Shown in pieces: positions 45,721 through 55,819 of a stretch of 64,000 nucleotides of DNA. The stretch lies in the NCBI RefSeq assembly GCF_020907245.1, contig NZ_JAJJWH010000005.1, forward strand, positions 1-64,000. Reading direction: 5' to 3'. Positions within the stretch are counted from its first letter, which is position 1. Each line of letters opens with the position of its first letter. A program made the position numbers and the translations under genes. The notes beneath the pieces are model-generated. The model ran no database searches, was not told the DNA's origin, and saw nothing but the letters and a program-made list of their open reading frames with translations. The stretch is from Pontibacter harenae. GTDB lineage: Bacteria; Bacteroidota; Bacteroidia; Cytophagales; Hymenobacteraceae.

Positions 45721-45773
45721 CATATAAATAAAACGGCCAGCTGTATTTAACAGCTGGCCGTTTTATTTATATG
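45721..45773. terminator. 24-bp perfect terminator hairpin after typA
   Basis: Arms at 45721-45744 and 45750-45773 (CATATAAATAAAACGGCC... and its exact complement) close a 5-nt loop. AT-rich ends flank a GC-rich core. It lies 17 nt after the typA stop and may also block transcription into the typA region from the other side. Confidence 0.85.
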
Positions 45774-45789
45774 AATTAACGCTTAATCC

Positions 45790-47592
45790 TTAGTCAGCTC
45801 TCGACATGCGGTTACGCTCGTTCTCGTCGAGGTAAATCTTACGCATACGGATGCTTTTTGGCGTTACTTCAAGAAGTTCGTCCTTTTGGATGTATTCCAT
45901 GGCTTCTTCCAGAGAGAAGTTTTTAGCAGGAGCGATTTTCACGTTGTTATCAGAGCCAGAAGCACGCATGTTTGTTAGCTTCTTACCCTTCTGAATGTTT
46001 ACTGTAATATCGTTCTGACGGCTGTGCTCTCCAATTACCTGGCCCATGTATACTTCTACACCTGGATCTACGAAGAACACACCACGATCCTGCAGCTTAT
46101 CAATAGAATAAGCAGTACCAGCACCTGTCTCCATAGAGATGATAGAACCATTGTTACGGCCTGGGATGTTGCCTTTAAATGGCTCATAAGCCATAAAACG
46201 GTGGTTCATGATAGCCTCACCAGCTGTAGCAGTCAATACGTTGTTACGCAGACCAATCAAACCACGTGCTGGAATGTTAAACTCCAGGTGCTGAAGGTCG
46301 CCTTTCGGCTCCATGATTGTAAGCTCGCCTTTACGCTGCGTTACCAATTCAATTACTTTACCAGCAGTTTCTTCTGGCACGTCCACTACCATGTGCTCAA
46401 TTGGCTCATGACGAACGCCATCAATTTCTTTGAAAATTACCTGAGGCTGGCCAACTTGTAGCTCATAACCCTCACGACGCATTGTTTCTATCAATACTGA
46501 CAAGTGTAGGATACCACGACCAAACACAAGGAAAGTATCTTCACGGTCTGTTTCCTGCACACGCAGTGCAAGGTTTTTCTCAGTCTCTTTGTATAAACGA
46601 TCGCGCAGGTGGCGTGATGTCACAAACTTACCCTCTTTACCGAAGAAAGGAGAGTTGTTGATTGTGAACAACATGTTCATCGTCGGCTCATCGATAGAGA
46701 TACGAGCTAATGGCTCAGGGTTCTCAGCATCAGCTATTGTATCGCCAATGTCAAAGCCCTCTATACCTGTTACCGCACAAATTTCACCTGCTGATACTTC
46801 AGAAACACTCTTTCTGCCAAGGCCTTCGAAAATCTGGATCTCACCGATTTTACCTTTCTTGATACTGCCGTCTGCTTTGCACAAGCTAATTGGCATACCT
46901 TCTTTTAGGGTACCACGGTGCACGCGTCCGATAGCGATACGACCTACGAAAGAAGAATAGTCAAGAGAAGTAATCTGCATTTGCGGAGTACCTTCACGGA
47001 ACGGTGCAGGAGGAATCACTTCGATAATGGCATCAAGCAGTGGCGTGATGTTATCTGTTGGCTGCTGCCAATCAGTGCTCATCCAGCCGTTTTTAGAAGA
47101 ACCATACAGCGTTACAAAGTCAAGCTGCTCTTCAGATGCCTCTAGGTTAAACATCAGGTCAAATACCTGCTCGTGTACCTCGTCTGGACGGCAGTTTTCT
47201 TTATCTACTTTGTTTACAACAACAATAGGCTTTAGGCCCAGCTGAATAGCCTTACCTAATACAAAGCGAGTCTGAGGCATGGCACCTTCAAAAGCATCTA
47301 CAAGAAGTAGTACGCCGTCGGCCATTTTCAGTACACGCTCCACCTCACCACCAAAGTCGGCGTGGCCAGGAGTATCGATGATGTTGATTTTAACGTCTTT
47401 GTAACGAACCGACACGTTCTTAGAAACGATCGTGATACCACGTTCGCGCTCCAGGTCGTTGTTGTCCAGGATTAGGTCGTCAAACTGCTGGTGCTCAGCA
47501 AACAGCTTAGAAGCGTGGATGATCTTGTCCACGAGCGTTGTCTTGCCGTGGTCTACGTGTGCGATGATCGCGATATTTCGAATATTTTGCAT
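45790..47592 (-). CDS. typA: Ribosome-associated GTPase TypA/BipA
   Basis: A 600-residue translational GTPase of the elongation factor G superfamily, associated with 50S assembly at low temperature and stress response. G motifs: [47 protein letters not shown] and [10 protein letters not shown]. Domain II and the TypA-specific C-terminal domain follow ([40 protein letters not shown]). Length and motifs are complete. ATG start, with a TACCTTTG -7 box 20 nt upstream. Confidence 0.98.
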   Translation of the reverse strand: MQNIRNIAIIAHVDHGKTTLVDKIIHASKLFAEHQQFDDLILDNNDLERERGITIVSKNVSVRYKDVKINIIDTPGHADFGGEVERVLKMADGVLLLVDAFEGAMPQTRFVLGKAIQLGLKPIVVVNKVDKENCRPDEVHEQVFDLMFNLEASEEQLDFVTLYGSSKNGWMSTDWQQPTDNITPLLDAIIEVIPPAPFREGTPQMQITSLDYSSFVGRIAIGRVHRGTLKEGMPISLCKADGSIKKGKIGEIQIFEGLGRKSVSEVSAGEICAVTGIEGFDIGDTIADAENPEPLARISIDEPTMNMLFTINNSPFFGKEGKFVTSRHLRDRLYKETEKNLALRVQETDREDTFLVFGRGILHLSVLIETMRREGYELQVGQPQVIFKEIDGVRHEPIEHMVVDVPEETAGKVIELVTQRKGELTIMEPKGDLQHLEFNIPARGLIGLRNNVLTATAGEAIMNHRFMAYEPFKGNIPGRNNGSIISMETGAGTAYSIDKLQDRGVFFVDPGVEVYMGQVIGEHSRQNDITVNIQKGKKLTNMRASGSDNNVKIAPAKNFSLEEAMEYIQKDELLEVTPKSIRMRKIYLDENERNRMSRAD

Positions 47593-47612
47593 TGAATTGG
47601 TTTTTCGAGCCG

Positions 47613-47620
47613 CAAAGGTA
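47613..47620 (-). promoter_or_regulatory. -7 box of the typA promoter
   Basis: TACCTTTG on the minus strand fits TAnnTTTG and lies 20 nt before the start codon. No good TTG is found 19-21 nt upstream, so only half of the consensus is met. Confidence 0.4.
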
Positions 47621-48041
47621 CTAAAAAGGCTTTATATATTTAAGTAGTTTGCTCGAAATAAACAGGTTATGATATTATTAAGTTCTTTTAAGCCAACTTA
47701 TTGAGACTGTGGCTTGTGGGGAAAACATAAAAAGGCTGCTGTTTGGTTCTTTATAATGGCATTATTTTTAAGCAACACTATTTTAATGACGCTACATAAG
47801 CGGAAATATGCCTTCTTTTCAGGAATACGAAACATAAATCAGCTTCGTTTGTTGTTCGGTTTTGTCTGCACATCAGCGTGCTGCATATTTTTTGTTGATA
47901 CTGATTTTGTGAACGGTTTTGTAAATCAGTGCAAAGACAGTATAATTAGTTTTTCTTTTAGCAAAGGATAGCTTTAGCCAATTAGGCAGGTTAAATATTA
48001 GTTGCCTAACATGTCTAAAGCGACTATTTACTTACCTTATT
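47621..48041. other. Intergenic region between typA and the DUF3050 gene
   Basis: A gap of about 420 bases between divergent genes. A plus-strand frame at 47714-47971 could encode 85 residues from a TTG, but I see no domain, signal or homology in it. I see no hairpin or RNA gene. Confidence 0.4.
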
Positions 48042-48818
48042 ATGAATCATAGAATAGAAGCGCTTCAACACGCGCTTAAAGAGCATCGGCAGCGTTTGCT
48101 GAAGCACAACATTTACCAATCGTTAGAGACACTGGATGACTTGAAAGTGTTTATGGAGCACCATGTGTTTGCTGTTTGGGATTTTATGAGCCTGCTGAAA
48201 GCACTGCAGCGTGAACTTACTTGTGTAACGTTGCCGTGGGTGCCTAAAGGCAGCGCTGTTACACGCCGACTGATAAACGAGATTGTGCTGGAAGAGGAAA
48301 CAGATGTAGACCAGGAGGGGCAGCCAGTTAGCCATTTCGAGCTTTACCTGCAGGCCATGAGCGAAGCAGGTGCCGATAAGTATAAAATTAGCGAGCTGCT
48401 AGAATATGTGCAGGAGGGCAAGAGTGTGGGTGCTGTCTTGGATCTGACGCAGGTGGACCAATCGGTGAAAGAATTTGTACACAACACTTTCCGCATTATA
48501 AATGAAGGTCAGGCACATGCCATTGCTGCTGCCTTTACTTTTGGCCGCGAAGACCTTATTCCTGATATGTTCCGCCACCTGATTGCTGATCTAAACGAAC
48601 GTTTCCCTGGAAAGCTGGACACTTTTATCTATTACCTGGACCGCCATGTGCAGCTAGATGAGGAGGTGCATACGCCGCTTGCGCTGCAAATGGTGGACGA
48701 ACTCTGTGGCGATGATGATGAGAAGTGGCAGGAGGCTCTAGATGCAGCAAAAGTTTGTATCGAGCAGCGCATTAAACTGTGGGATGGTATTCGTAGTCTG
48801 CTCCCTTCAGAAGCTTAG
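48042..48818 (+). CDS. DUF3050 family protein (heme oxygenase-like fold)
   Basis: A soluble 258-residue protein of the DUF3050 family. It opens with IEALQHALKEHRQRLLKHNIY, then LKVFMEHHVFAVWDFMSLL, PWVPKGSAVTRRLINEIVLE, ETDVDQEGQPVSHFELYLQA and LDRHVQLDEEVHTPLALQM. Conserved His residues and acidic pairs fit the heme-oxygenase-like helical bundle, which can hold a di-metal centre; this is inferred from the fold. No established reaction. ATG start. Confidence 0.88.
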   Translation: MNHRIEALQHALKEHRQRLLKHNIYQSLETLDDLKVFMEHHVFAVWDFMSLLKALQRELTCVTLPWVPKGSAVTRRLINEIVLEEETDVDQEGQPVSHFELYLQAMSEAGADKYKISELLEYVQEGKSVGAVLDLTQVDQSVKEFVHNTFRIINEGQAHAIAAAFTFGREDLIPDMFRHLIADLNERFPGKLDTFIYYLDRHVQLDEEVHTPLALQMVDELCGDDDEKWQEALDAAKVCIEQRIKLWDGIRSLLPSEA

Positions 48819-49047
48819 TTATTTGTGATTCTTCAATTATTGTTCGCTGTAGTCATTTCATATTTTGGAAAGTTCTCTGCTAGTGCTTTTAGTTTACCGA
48901 GGCTCTAGCCTTAGTGTAAAGATTAAGCTTAACTTACAAAGCATGAATCGTCTTTATAAGAGCGACAAGGAAACGAAAAACGGACAACTATCAACGAATA
49001 GCGAATCTCTGCCGTATCTTTTATCCTAAACCTATAATGATAAAACT

Positions 49048-49311
49048 ATGGAAGAATTACATTCAGAAGCAGATAACATAGAATTCTTAGCACAAAGCAT
49101 TCTTCATGCCTTCAAAGACATGGAAGTGCAGGAAGGGCAGGTGCTGCAGTATAGCCAGCTGTACCCATACCTGCAGGAGCATTATCCGAAGTATAAAGAC
49201 GTACAGAAAGAGGCTGAGCATCACTTGTCTAAATCTGCACTTATCAATCCTGCACCAGATGGCCTTATGCTGACGCAAGTAGGGGCGAGAAGAATATATG
49301 AGGGGAAATAA
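49048..49311 (+). CDS. Small hypothetical protein
   Basis: A soluble 87-residue protein: an acidic start (EELHSEADNIEFLAQSILHA), then YSQLYPYLQEHYPKYKDVQ and a C-terminal winged-helix-like piece (LTQVGARRIYEG). I do not recognise it. It has an ATG, and a strong terminator follows, so it is probably expressed. Confidence 0.6.
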   Translation: MEELHSEADNIEFLAQSILHAFKDMEVQEGQVLQYSQLYPYLQEHYPKYKDVQKEAEHHLSKSALINPAPDGLMLTQVGARRIYEGK

Positions 49312-49325
49312 GTAACATTTACCTA

Positions 49326-49370
49326 GAAGATAAGAGGCGGTAGACAAATAAAGTCTGCCGCCTCTTATCT
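49326..49370 (+). terminator. Terminator after the small gene
   Basis: AAGATAAGAGGCGGTAGAC pairs with GTCTGCCGCCTCTTATCTT (one G-T pair) around AAATAAA, ending in a T-rich tract. Confidence 0.88.
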
Positions 49371-49498
49371 TTTGTAGTAAGATGAGACTAGCAGTATTAA
49401 AAGCTTTCTTTTGCTTTAGCTAAATTATACTTTTCTACCGTATACTAATGTATAATGTCTCTATACAGAGGGAAGATATAACGGAAGAAAGGTGAAAC

Positions 49499-49849
49499 AT
49501 GGAGAAGTACTTTAAATATATACTTGTTATTTTACTAGGAGGAGCGATAGGATGCACATCGCTTTCTGAGGGGCTGGACGATAGTTTGGCAGAGCGCCCA
49601 CTGGCAAATGAAAGAGTTAGATATGCTGGAAATCCCAATGCTAGCTTAAGAGAGCGAATGAATGAGCAGGCAAGCGAAATAAACCGCAAACGGAACATTG
49701 AGCAGTTCGACCAGAATAAACCTGCCATGACACCTCCCAGGCTCCGACCGCAGCGGCTGCCTTCTGCACCCATAGATTCTACCAGACATAATGTGCAGTG
49801 GCCAATTCTTTATAACATTGAGCCCATAAGAGTGGGGCCTGTGCAATAG
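49499..49849 (+). CDS. Small lipoprotein-like hypothetical protein
   Basis: A 116-residue protein with a lipoprotein signal (YILVILLGGAIGC, Cys19) and a low-complexity polar body rich in Arg, Asn and Pro (KPAMTPPRLRPQRLPSAPID). I see no domain. ATG start. It is followed at 49872 by a hairpin. Probably an outer or inner membrane lipoprotein of unknown role. Confidence 0.55.
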   Translation: MEKYFKYILVILLGGAIGCTSLSEGLDDSLAERPLANERVRYAGNPNASLRERMNEQASEINRKRNIEQFDQNKPAMTPPRLRPQRLPSAPIDSTRHNVQWPILYNIEPIRVGPVQ

Positions 49850-49871
49850 GAGTAACAGGCAATAGTTGAAA

Positions 49872-49911
49872 GCAAAAGGCGTAGCTTTATACTTAGAGCC
49901 ACGCCTTTTGC
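49872..49911 (+). terminator. Terminator after the small lipoprotein gene
   Basis: GCAAAAGGCGT and ACGCCTTTTGC pair around an 18-nt loop that contains GCT and AGC. It stands between the lipoprotein gene and a convergent acidic gene. Confidence 0.75.
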
Positions 49912-49930
49912 ATATTATATCGGAGCATTG

Positions 49931-50152
49931 TCAATCTTTATCATCGGCGTCTACCACCTCTAAATCTCCTTCGCCCTGATGCAGTTCATCGGGCTCCAGG
50001 TTCACGGTCACTTCATTTTCGGGCGGAGTCATTTCAGATTCTCTGTCTGCACTTTTAGGTGCAGTTCTCCCGCTCAACTCCTGATCTTTGCCTTCCTTAC
50101 CCAACTTGTCGGTGTTGTCTCTTTTCGTGTCTGAATTATCTCTGTTCTGCAT
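49931..50152 (-). CDS. Small acidic disordered protein
   Basis: A 73-residue, very hydrophilic protein, rich in Asp, Glu, Lys, Asn (NRDNSDTKRDNTDKLGKEGK, LHQGEGDLEVVDADDKD) and lacking hydrophobic segments. Proteins of this kind are common and small in Bacteroidota. Function unknown. ATG start. Confidence 0.5.
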   Translation of the reverse strand: MQNRDNSDTKRDNTDKLGKEGKDQELSGRTAPKSADRESEMTPPENEVTVNLEPDELHQGEGDLEVVDADDKD

Positions 50153-50356
50153 GTCTAGGATGATTTATAGTTGATGTATTGTCTACTCGGTGTTTGTGTC
50201 ACAACTTATACTTTTAGGTATCAAACATTGCTAAACTTTCGTCTTAACTTAACAGTTGCTGTTTCTTTTACGGGGCAAAAGCATAAAAGGGAGCGCTTTA
50301 TTTCTGCTTTTTATCTGATAGCCTTGGCGGTGGCGGCGCATTACGGTAGCTATTTG

Positions 50357-50364
50357 TATATTTG
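50357..50364 (+). promoter_or_regulatory. -7 box ahead of metG
   Basis: TATATTTG fits TAnnTTTG and lies 17 nt before the metG start codon. The TTG partner at 50324 is about 30 nt away, so the match is partial. Confidence 0.4.
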
Positions 50365-50381
50365 CCTTTTTAAGACCTGAC

Positions 50382-52421
50382 ATGACAAAAACTCCAAAAC
50401 GCTATACCATTACAGCGGCACTTCCTTACGCTAACGGGCCTGTACACATCGGGCACTTGGCTGGGGTTTACTTGCCTGCTGATATTTATGTGCGCTACCT
50501 GCGCTCTCAGAACCGCGATGTAAAATTTGTTTGTGGTTCTGACGAACACGGAGTGCCGATCACTATAAGAGCAAAGAAAGAGGGAATTACGCCTCAACAG
50601 GCCGTAGATAAATACCATGTGTTGATAAAGCAATCTTTCGAGGATTTCAATATCTCTTTTGATATCTATAGCCGCACGTCTTCAGATACACACCGTGAAA
50701 TAGCCTCTGGCTTTTTTAAGAAGCTGTATGACGAAGGTAAGTTTGTAGAGCAGACCTCTGAGCAGTATTATGACGAGAAGGCACAGCAGTTTTTGGCCGA
50801 CCGCTATATTGTTGGCACTTGCCCTAAATGTGGTAACGAGAATGCCTACGGCGACCAATGCGAGTCTTGCGGTACTTCTTTGAATGCCACTGACCTTATT
50901 AACCCAAAAAGCACCCTGAGTGGCGCAGTGCCTGTAATGCGCGAAACAAAACACTGGTACCTGCCTCTAAACGAGTATGAACCATGGCTGCGCGAATGGA
51001 TTATTGATGGCCATAAGCAAGATTGGAAAACCAACGTGTACGGGCAGTGCAAAAGCTGGATTGACCAGGGCTTGCAGCCACGCGCCGTTACCCGCGACCT
51101 TGATTGGGGCGTACCTGTGCCTGTTGAGGGAGCAGAAGGCAAAGTATTGTATGTGTGGTTTGATGCGCCTATAGGTTACATATCGGCTACCAAAGACCTT
51201 ACACCTGAGTGGGAAACTTACTGGAAAGATCCTGAGTCGAAGCTGGTGCACTTTATTGGCAAAGACAACATTGTGTTCCACTGCATAATTTTCCCGAGCA
51301 TGCTGAAGGCGCACGGAGATTATGTATTGCCAGATAATGTGCCTGCTAACGAGTTCCTGAACCTGGAAGGCGACAAGATATCTACTTCCCGTAACTGGGC
51401 CGTGTGGCTGCACGAGTACCTGCAAGACTTTGAAGGTAAAGGCGACGTGCTGCGGTATGTGCTTTGTGCTAATGCTCCAGAGAACAAGGATAATGACTTT
51501 ACATGGAAAGATTTCCAGGCCCGCAATAACAATGAGTTATTAGCTATACTCGGTAACTTCATTAACCGTGCGGTGGTGCTTACGCAGAAGTATTACGAAG
51601 GAGCTGTACCAACACGCGGTGAACTGACGGATTATGACAAAGAGGTGCTGGCTCAACTAGAGAAGTTTCCTGCTAGCATTGCCGATCTGATAGAGCGCTA
51701 CCGTTTCCGCGATGCTTTAAGCGAGCTGATGAACCTGGCTAGGTTAGGCAACAAGTATCTAGCAGACACAGAGCCTTGGAAACTGATCAAGACGGATGCT
51801 GAGCGAGTGAAGACCATCATGAACATAGCACTGCAGATTTCGGCTAGCCTGAACATTCTGATGGAACCGTTCCTGCCGACAGCGGCTCAGAAACTATCTA
51901 ACATGCTGAACAAGCCAATAGGTAAGTGGGCAGAGGCTGGAGCAGCCGACTTGCTATCTGATGGGCACGTAATAGGTACACCAGAACTGATGTTCGAAAA
52001 GATAGAAGATGCAGCAGTAGATGCGCAGGTACAGAAGCTATTGGATACTAAAAAAGCTAACGACGCAGCGAACGCTGTGGTAGAACCAGCCAAAGAAGAT
52101 ATTACTTTCGATGATTTCACAAAGATGGACATCCGCGTGGGGACCATATTGGAAGCAGAGAAAGTGGCTAAAACCAAAAAACTGCTGAAACTGAAAATTG
52201 ATACAGGTATAGACCAGCGTACGGTGGTAAGCGGTATAGCTGAGTTCTTTAATCCAGAAGATATTATTGGACAGCAGGTGAGCATACTAGTAAACCTGGC
52301 GCCACGCGATATTCGAGGTATTACAAGCCAAGGTATGATTTTGATGGCTGAGGATGCCGATGGTTCGCTGGCCTTCGTACAGCCTGGTAAAAAGCTAAAG
52401 AATGGCAGTGTCGTTAGATAA
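50382..52421 (+). CDS. metG: Methionyl-tRNA synthetase
   Basis: A 679-residue class I aminoacyl-tRNA synthetase for methionine. Motifs: [15 protein letters not shown] (HIGH), the zinc knuckle [18 protein letters not shown] (about 147-164), [27 protein letters not shown], and the KMSKS equivalent [12 protein letters not shown] (about 330). The C-terminal 110 residues (from [20 protein letters not shown]) are a tRNA-binding EMAPII/Trbp111 domain. Complete; ATG start. A 20-bp hairpin follows. Confidence 0.98.
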   Translation: MTKTPKRYTITAALPYANGPVHIGHLAGVYLPADIYVRYLRSQNRDVKFVCGSDEHGVPITIRAKKEGITPQQAVDKYHVLIKQSFEDFNISFDIYSRTSSDTHREIASGFFKKLYDEGKFVEQTSEQYYDEKAQQFLADRYIVGTCPKCGNENAYGDQCESCGTSLNATDLINPKSTLSGAVPVMRETKHWYLPLNEYEPWLREWIIDGHKQDWKTNVYGQCKSWIDQGLQPRAVTRDLDWGVPVPVEGAEGKVLYVWFDAPIGYISATKDLTPEWETYWKDPESKLVHFIGKDNIVFHCIIFPSMLKAHGDYVLPDNVPANEFLNLEGDKISTSRNWAVWLHEYLQDFEGKGDVLRYVLCANAPENKDNDFTWKDFQARNNNELLAILGNFINRAVVLTQKYYEGAVPTRGELTDYDKEVLAQLEKFPASIADLIERYRFRDALSELMNLARLGNKYLADTEPWKLIKTDAERVKTIMNIALQISASLNILMEPFLPTAAQKLSNMLNKPIGKWAEAGAADLLSDGHVIGTPELMFEKIEDAAVDAQVQKLLDTKKANDAANAVVEPAKEDITFDDFTKMDIRVGTILEAEKVAKTKKLLKLKIDTGIDQRTVVSGIAEFFNPEDIIGQQVSILVNLAPRDIRGITSQGMILMAEDADGSLAFVQPGKKLKNGSVVR

Positions 52422-52440
52422 ACTCTTAACGCTTTTATTC

Positions 52441-52489
52441 CTATAACAGAAGAGCCGCAACAGCTAAAGTTGCGGCTCTTCTGTTATAG
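52441..52489. terminator. Terminator after metG
   Basis: CTATAACAGAAGAGCCGCAA pairs perfectly with TTGCGGCTCTTCTGTTATAG around CAGCTAAAG: 20-bp arms. It separates metG from the convergent MFS gene. Confidence 0.88.
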
Positions 52490-52612
52490 CTAATAGCTCC
52501 TTTGCGATCTGCAAAAGCAGGATAAGTATATCATCATGCAGCTTACCTCCTCAAATTTCTCTTTCAAAGGCCTCAACTCCAGAGGGAAAGTTTGGAGTTG
52601 AGTCAAATTAAA

Positions 52613-53878
52613 CTACGTTGTTGTCAGCTCTGATGCCTCGGCTGTAATGTTAGTTTTCTGCTCCAGCCTTTCCCGCTCCATTAGCTGAATAACCAAGTAT
52701 AAACCGACAGCCGTTACGACAGCCATTCCTCCCAAGACCCACCAAAGCGTATCAAAGCCATAGCCAGATACAATGCTGGTGCCTAAATAAGGTGCTACTA
52801 CATGTGCTGCCGCATAAGAAATTGTGTAAAGACCCATATAGGCACCTCGGTTGCTTTCCACAGAACGCTCTACGGACATGGTAGCCATAAAAGGCATTGC
52901 TAAGATTTCTGCAACGCTTAGGAGCAGCATGGCTACAAAGAGCACGCTTGTGTGCTGGAAAAGGTTTAGGAGTACAAAGGAGAACCCTAAAATTAGCACG
53001 CCAGCTGGTATAAGAACTGCTTTTCTTGCTCTTTCTCCCAACAGGTATACTACAATCATTTCTAGTAGGAAAACCGTAAGGCCGTTTAGTCCTAGCAGCA
53101 AACCAATATTACCTTCTGATAAAGTATAAACCTGACGGTAGTACAACGGTAGGGTAGAAATGAACTGAAAGAAAATAATAGCGAACGCACAACACAGCAG
53201 CGCGAAGAGCAGATACAGCTTATCGGAATAAGGGGAACGTATGGCGGCAACAATTGCTTTGTCAGTTGATTGATAACGTTGCGGACGGTGCCCTTGCTGG
53301 TTTCTGAAGTAAAAATAGAAGAAAATACCTGCTGCTATACAAGTAGCTCCATCCGCAATAAAGAGCCAATGATAGGAGACAGCTGCTAGCAAACCACCCA
53401 ACGCAGGACCAATAGAAAAACCAAGGTTTAGGGCCATGCGGTTAAGGGAGAAAGCACGTGTTACGTTATCAGGCTTGGCATAATAGGCAATAGAGGCAGA
53501 GTTAGCAGGGCGAAGGCAGTCGTTTACCAAACTAAGTATAAAGACACCAGCCGCCAGATATTCGAACTGCCGTGCGTGTAGCAACAGAAAATATAAGCTG
53601 CCACCTAAGGTCAGGCTGAAGAACTGCACTTTGAAATGGCCTACTCTATCCGTGAGCCAACCGCCTAAAAAGGAGCCGCAAACAGAGCCTAAGCCATAAA
53701 TGCTTAATATAAGTCCTGCTTCTTTTAAAGTATAACCCAACATTTCGGTAAGGTACACGCCCAGGAAAGGCGTTACCATGGCGCCGCTTCTGTTAATGAA
53801 CATCACCAGCGACATCATCCAGGCAGGCTTTGATAAGCCACCAAAGGCGTTGCGGTAAAGGAGAAGTACACGTTTCAT
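52613..53878 (-). CDS. MFS transporter
   Basis: A 421-residue major facilitator with about 12 hydrophobic helices, probably a drug or metabolite exporter. The helix 2-3 loop has the family motif GSFLGGWLTDRVGHFKVQFF. Other marks are ARAFSLNRMALNLGFSIGPALG between helices and a central loop rich in Gln and Arg (RNQQGHRPQRYQSTDKA). The substrate cannot be read from the sequence. ATG start; no regulator next to it. Confidence 0.88.
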   Translation of the reverse strand: MKRVLLLYRNAFGGLSKPAWMMSLVMFINRSGAMVTPFLGVYLTEMLGYTLKEAGLILSIYGLGSVCGSFLGGWLTDRVGHFKVQFFSLTLGGSLYFLLLHARQFEYLAAGVFILSLVNDCLRPANSASIAYYAKPDNVTRAFSLNRMALNLGFSIGPALGGLLAAVSYHWLFIADGATCIAAGIFFYFYFRNQQGHRPQRYQSTDKAIVAAIRSPYSDKLYLLFALLCCAFAIIFFQFISTLPLYYRQVYTLSEGNIGLLLGLNGLTVFLLEMIVVYLLGERARKAVLIPAGVLILGFSFVLLNLFQHTSVLFVAMLLLSVAEILAMPFMATMSVERSVESNRGAYMGLYTISYAAAHVVAPYLGTSIVSGYGFDTLWWVLGGMAVVTAVGLYLVIQLMERERLEQKTNITAEASELTTT

Positions 53879-54057
53879 AGTTTTAGAGTAGGTAGTGCTG
53901 CGCCAAATAACAACTAGAAATCAAGATTTAGAACAACGCTTAAAAAGCCAATTCATTTAATTCTTAAACTTACTCTGATTGTAAGAATGCAGTTGTAGGT
54001 GCAGTAGCTAGTACATTGTGCAGCGGAAGAGTTGTAGTAATGTCTGTAGTGATAGGT

Positions 54058-54936
54058 TTACTTTTCTACTTCTACAAACGCTGTAGGCCTGATAGGGAAG
54101 AGGTTATCAACAAACTTCATAAGCCGCAGGCGCGTGTTCTTTACTCGTTTTCTGATAGGAAGGCTGGAGAAGTCGAAAGCAGCCAGTCGGGTGATATCCT
54201 GCTCTAGTGTATATTGCTTAAGTACCGTCTCTAGAAAAAAGTTGGAGATGGTTTCATTCCATTCTTCTTTTGTCGCCCAATAATGGCCGACCCAGTTGCT
54301 GGCTGGCTGAATGGTGTAAAAGTAGCCTAGTGCGATAGAAACTGCATATTGCTCTAGCATAAAACTGGTTACACCACCTTTCAGCATCTCATCGCACACC
54401 TGTAGTGCCAGTTGTATTGCCTCCAGGTTATGCTGTGCAGGAATAGCAATAACGCCAGAGTTCCACATGGTGTGTGCCTCTGTAATGTGTATGCCTGCAA
54501 AGCTTTTGCCCTTAACCTTTTGCCACATGCTTTTTACACGTTTACTTTTCTGCTCGTGCAGCTTGCCCTCTTCTTCATGCATTAGGGCGATGCTCTGAGA
54601 AAGGAGCTGTGCAAAACTTAGCTCCTTGCGGTAAAGAAAGGTATCAGAGTCGAGGTAAACTACAGGCCGCTTACCATTTGCCTGAATAAAGTGCTCCAGC
54701 GCCTTTATCTTGATTCTGTATAGGTAATTATACTCGCCTTTCCAATCCTCTAGCAGGTCTTTGGTTAGCGGTATGATATTCACTAGGCCGCCAAGGTAAG
54801 TGTAAAACTCAGCGTGATCTGTGTATATGTTGATGGAAGTGATGTGCTCCCGCTGCTTTAAAAAAGACAGAATACAGAAATTCGCCTGGTAATGGTTCTT
54901 GATGTTTGGCCCGAATGTCAGGAAAAGTAAATCCAT
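54058..54936 (-). CDS. Glycosyltransferase-like protein (GT-A type)
   Basis: A 292-residue soluble protein of nucleotide-diphospho-sugar transferase type. It begins LLFLTFGPNIKNHYQANFCI, has YTDHAEFYTYL, and carries RPVVYLDSDTFLYRKEL with a D-x-D metal motif. HTMWNSGVIAIPAQHN and LEQYAVSIALGYFYTIQPAS are later donor/acceptor-like blocks. It has no membrane anchor. It could add a sugar to a surface glycan, but the substrate is open. ATG start. A frame on the other strand at 54016-54207 is a shadow. Confidence 0.75.
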   Translation of the reverse strand: MDLLFLTFGPNIKNHYQANFCILSFLKQREHITSINIYTDHAEFYTYLGGLVNIIPLTKDLLEDWKGEYNYLYRIKIKALEHFIQANGKRPVVYLDSDTFLYRKELSFAQLLSQSIALMHEEEGKLHEQKSKRVKSMWQKVKGKSFAGIHITEAHTMWNSGVIAIPAQHNLEAIQLALQVCDEMLKGGVTSFMLEQYAVSIALGYFYTIQPASNWVGHYWATKEEWNETISNFFLETVLKQYTLEQDITRLAAFDFSSLPIRKRVKNTRLRLMKFVDNLFPIRPTAFVEVEK

Positions 54937-54999
54937 GTCTTTGATGGCAGCTTAATTATTCCTGCCTTGCTCAGGCAGAAGAACTTCGAAAGTAAGGGA

Positions 55000-55563
55000 T
55001 TATTTCGTATTAAACTGGTTCATGGTACGTTCCAGCCCAATGGTACCAAAGGAAATAACAGCATCAGCAGACTTCTCTATCAGTGTTTGTAACTCAGCTT
55101 TTTCATCGTCAGAGAAAGTACTCAGCACATAATCTACTTGCTTTCCCTTGCTAAAATCGTCCCCTACACCAAATCGTAGGCGTGGGTAATTGTTATGCCC
55201 CAGTGTCTGCTCAATGTGCTTTAAACCATTGTGGCCGCCCGCGCTGCCTTTCATCCGTATGCGCAGCTTTCCGAAAGGTATGGCAATATCATCTGTAATT
55301 ATCAGCATTTGCTCTGGTGATAGCTTCAGGCTGTTCAGGTAGTGCCCAACCGCTTTTCCGCTCAGGTTCATGTAAGTGGTTGGCTTTACCAGTACAAACG
55401 TTCTGCCTTTCGATTTAATCTCGGTTACGAAAGCATGGCGGCTTACATCAAACTTTCCATCAAACTTCTGTGCCAGGTAGTCTAGCACCATAAAGCCAAT
55501 ATTATGGCGCGTTTCAGCATATTCAGGGCCGATGTTGCCGAGGCCCACAATCAGGTATTTCAT
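55000..55563 (-). CDS. pth: Peptidyl-tRNA hydrolase
   Basis: A 187-residue enzyme that frees tRNA from prematurely released peptidyl-tRNA. The catalytic site is clear: KYLIVGLGNIGPEYAETRHN (contains the catalytic His), KPTTYMNLSGKAVGHYLNS, IITDDIAIPFGKLRIRMKGS and GGHNGLKHIEQTLG. I choose ATG at 55563; the frame extends to 55632 with unrelated residues. It follows the L25 gene on the same strand but a terminator lies between them. Confidence 0.96.
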   Translation of the reverse strand: MKYLIVGLGNIGPEYAETRHNIGFMVLDYLAQKFDGKFDVSRHAFVTEIKSKGRTFVLVKPTTYMNLSGKAVGHYLNSLKLSPEQMLIITDDIAIPFGKLRIRMKGSAGGHNGLKHIEQTLGHNNYPRLRFGVGDDFSKGKQVDYVLSTFSDDEKAELQTLIEKSADAVISFGTIGLERTMNQFNTK

Positions 55564-55762
55564 GGTTGTATCTTCGGGGTTGGCAGGCTGGTTTTTTGCC
55601 AAGCCAAACCAACGTTTTATAGTTTGCAGCATTTTTTTAGACGTAAGACAAAAGGCGTTAAATTCTAGACTTCTTTCTAAACTATAAAGTTGCTGTAGTT
55701 CTGTAACAACAAAGCAGCCTTATGTCCTTAGTCATGCTACTTGCGTCTGTAAAGAAAATAAA

Positions 55763-55797
55763 AAAATCCTGCCCCGCTTGTAGCAGGACAGGATTTT
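55763..55797 (-). terminator. Terminator after the L25 gene
   Basis: AAAATCCTG and CAGGATTTT pair around a 17-nt loop holding CCCCGCTTGTAGCAGGA. It is followed on the minus strand by T-rich sequence. Confidence 0.65.
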
Positions 55798-55819
55798 AAA
55801 GCTTTTAAAGCTGGAAAGA

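Noticed and set aside
46024..47245. Several plus-strand frames inside typA
   Set aside because: All are antisense to a full-length, fully motif-bearing GTPase gene.
47714..47971. Possible 85-residue gene from a TTG
   Set aside because: It has hydrophobic stretches but no start context or family signal; divergent promoter region more likely.
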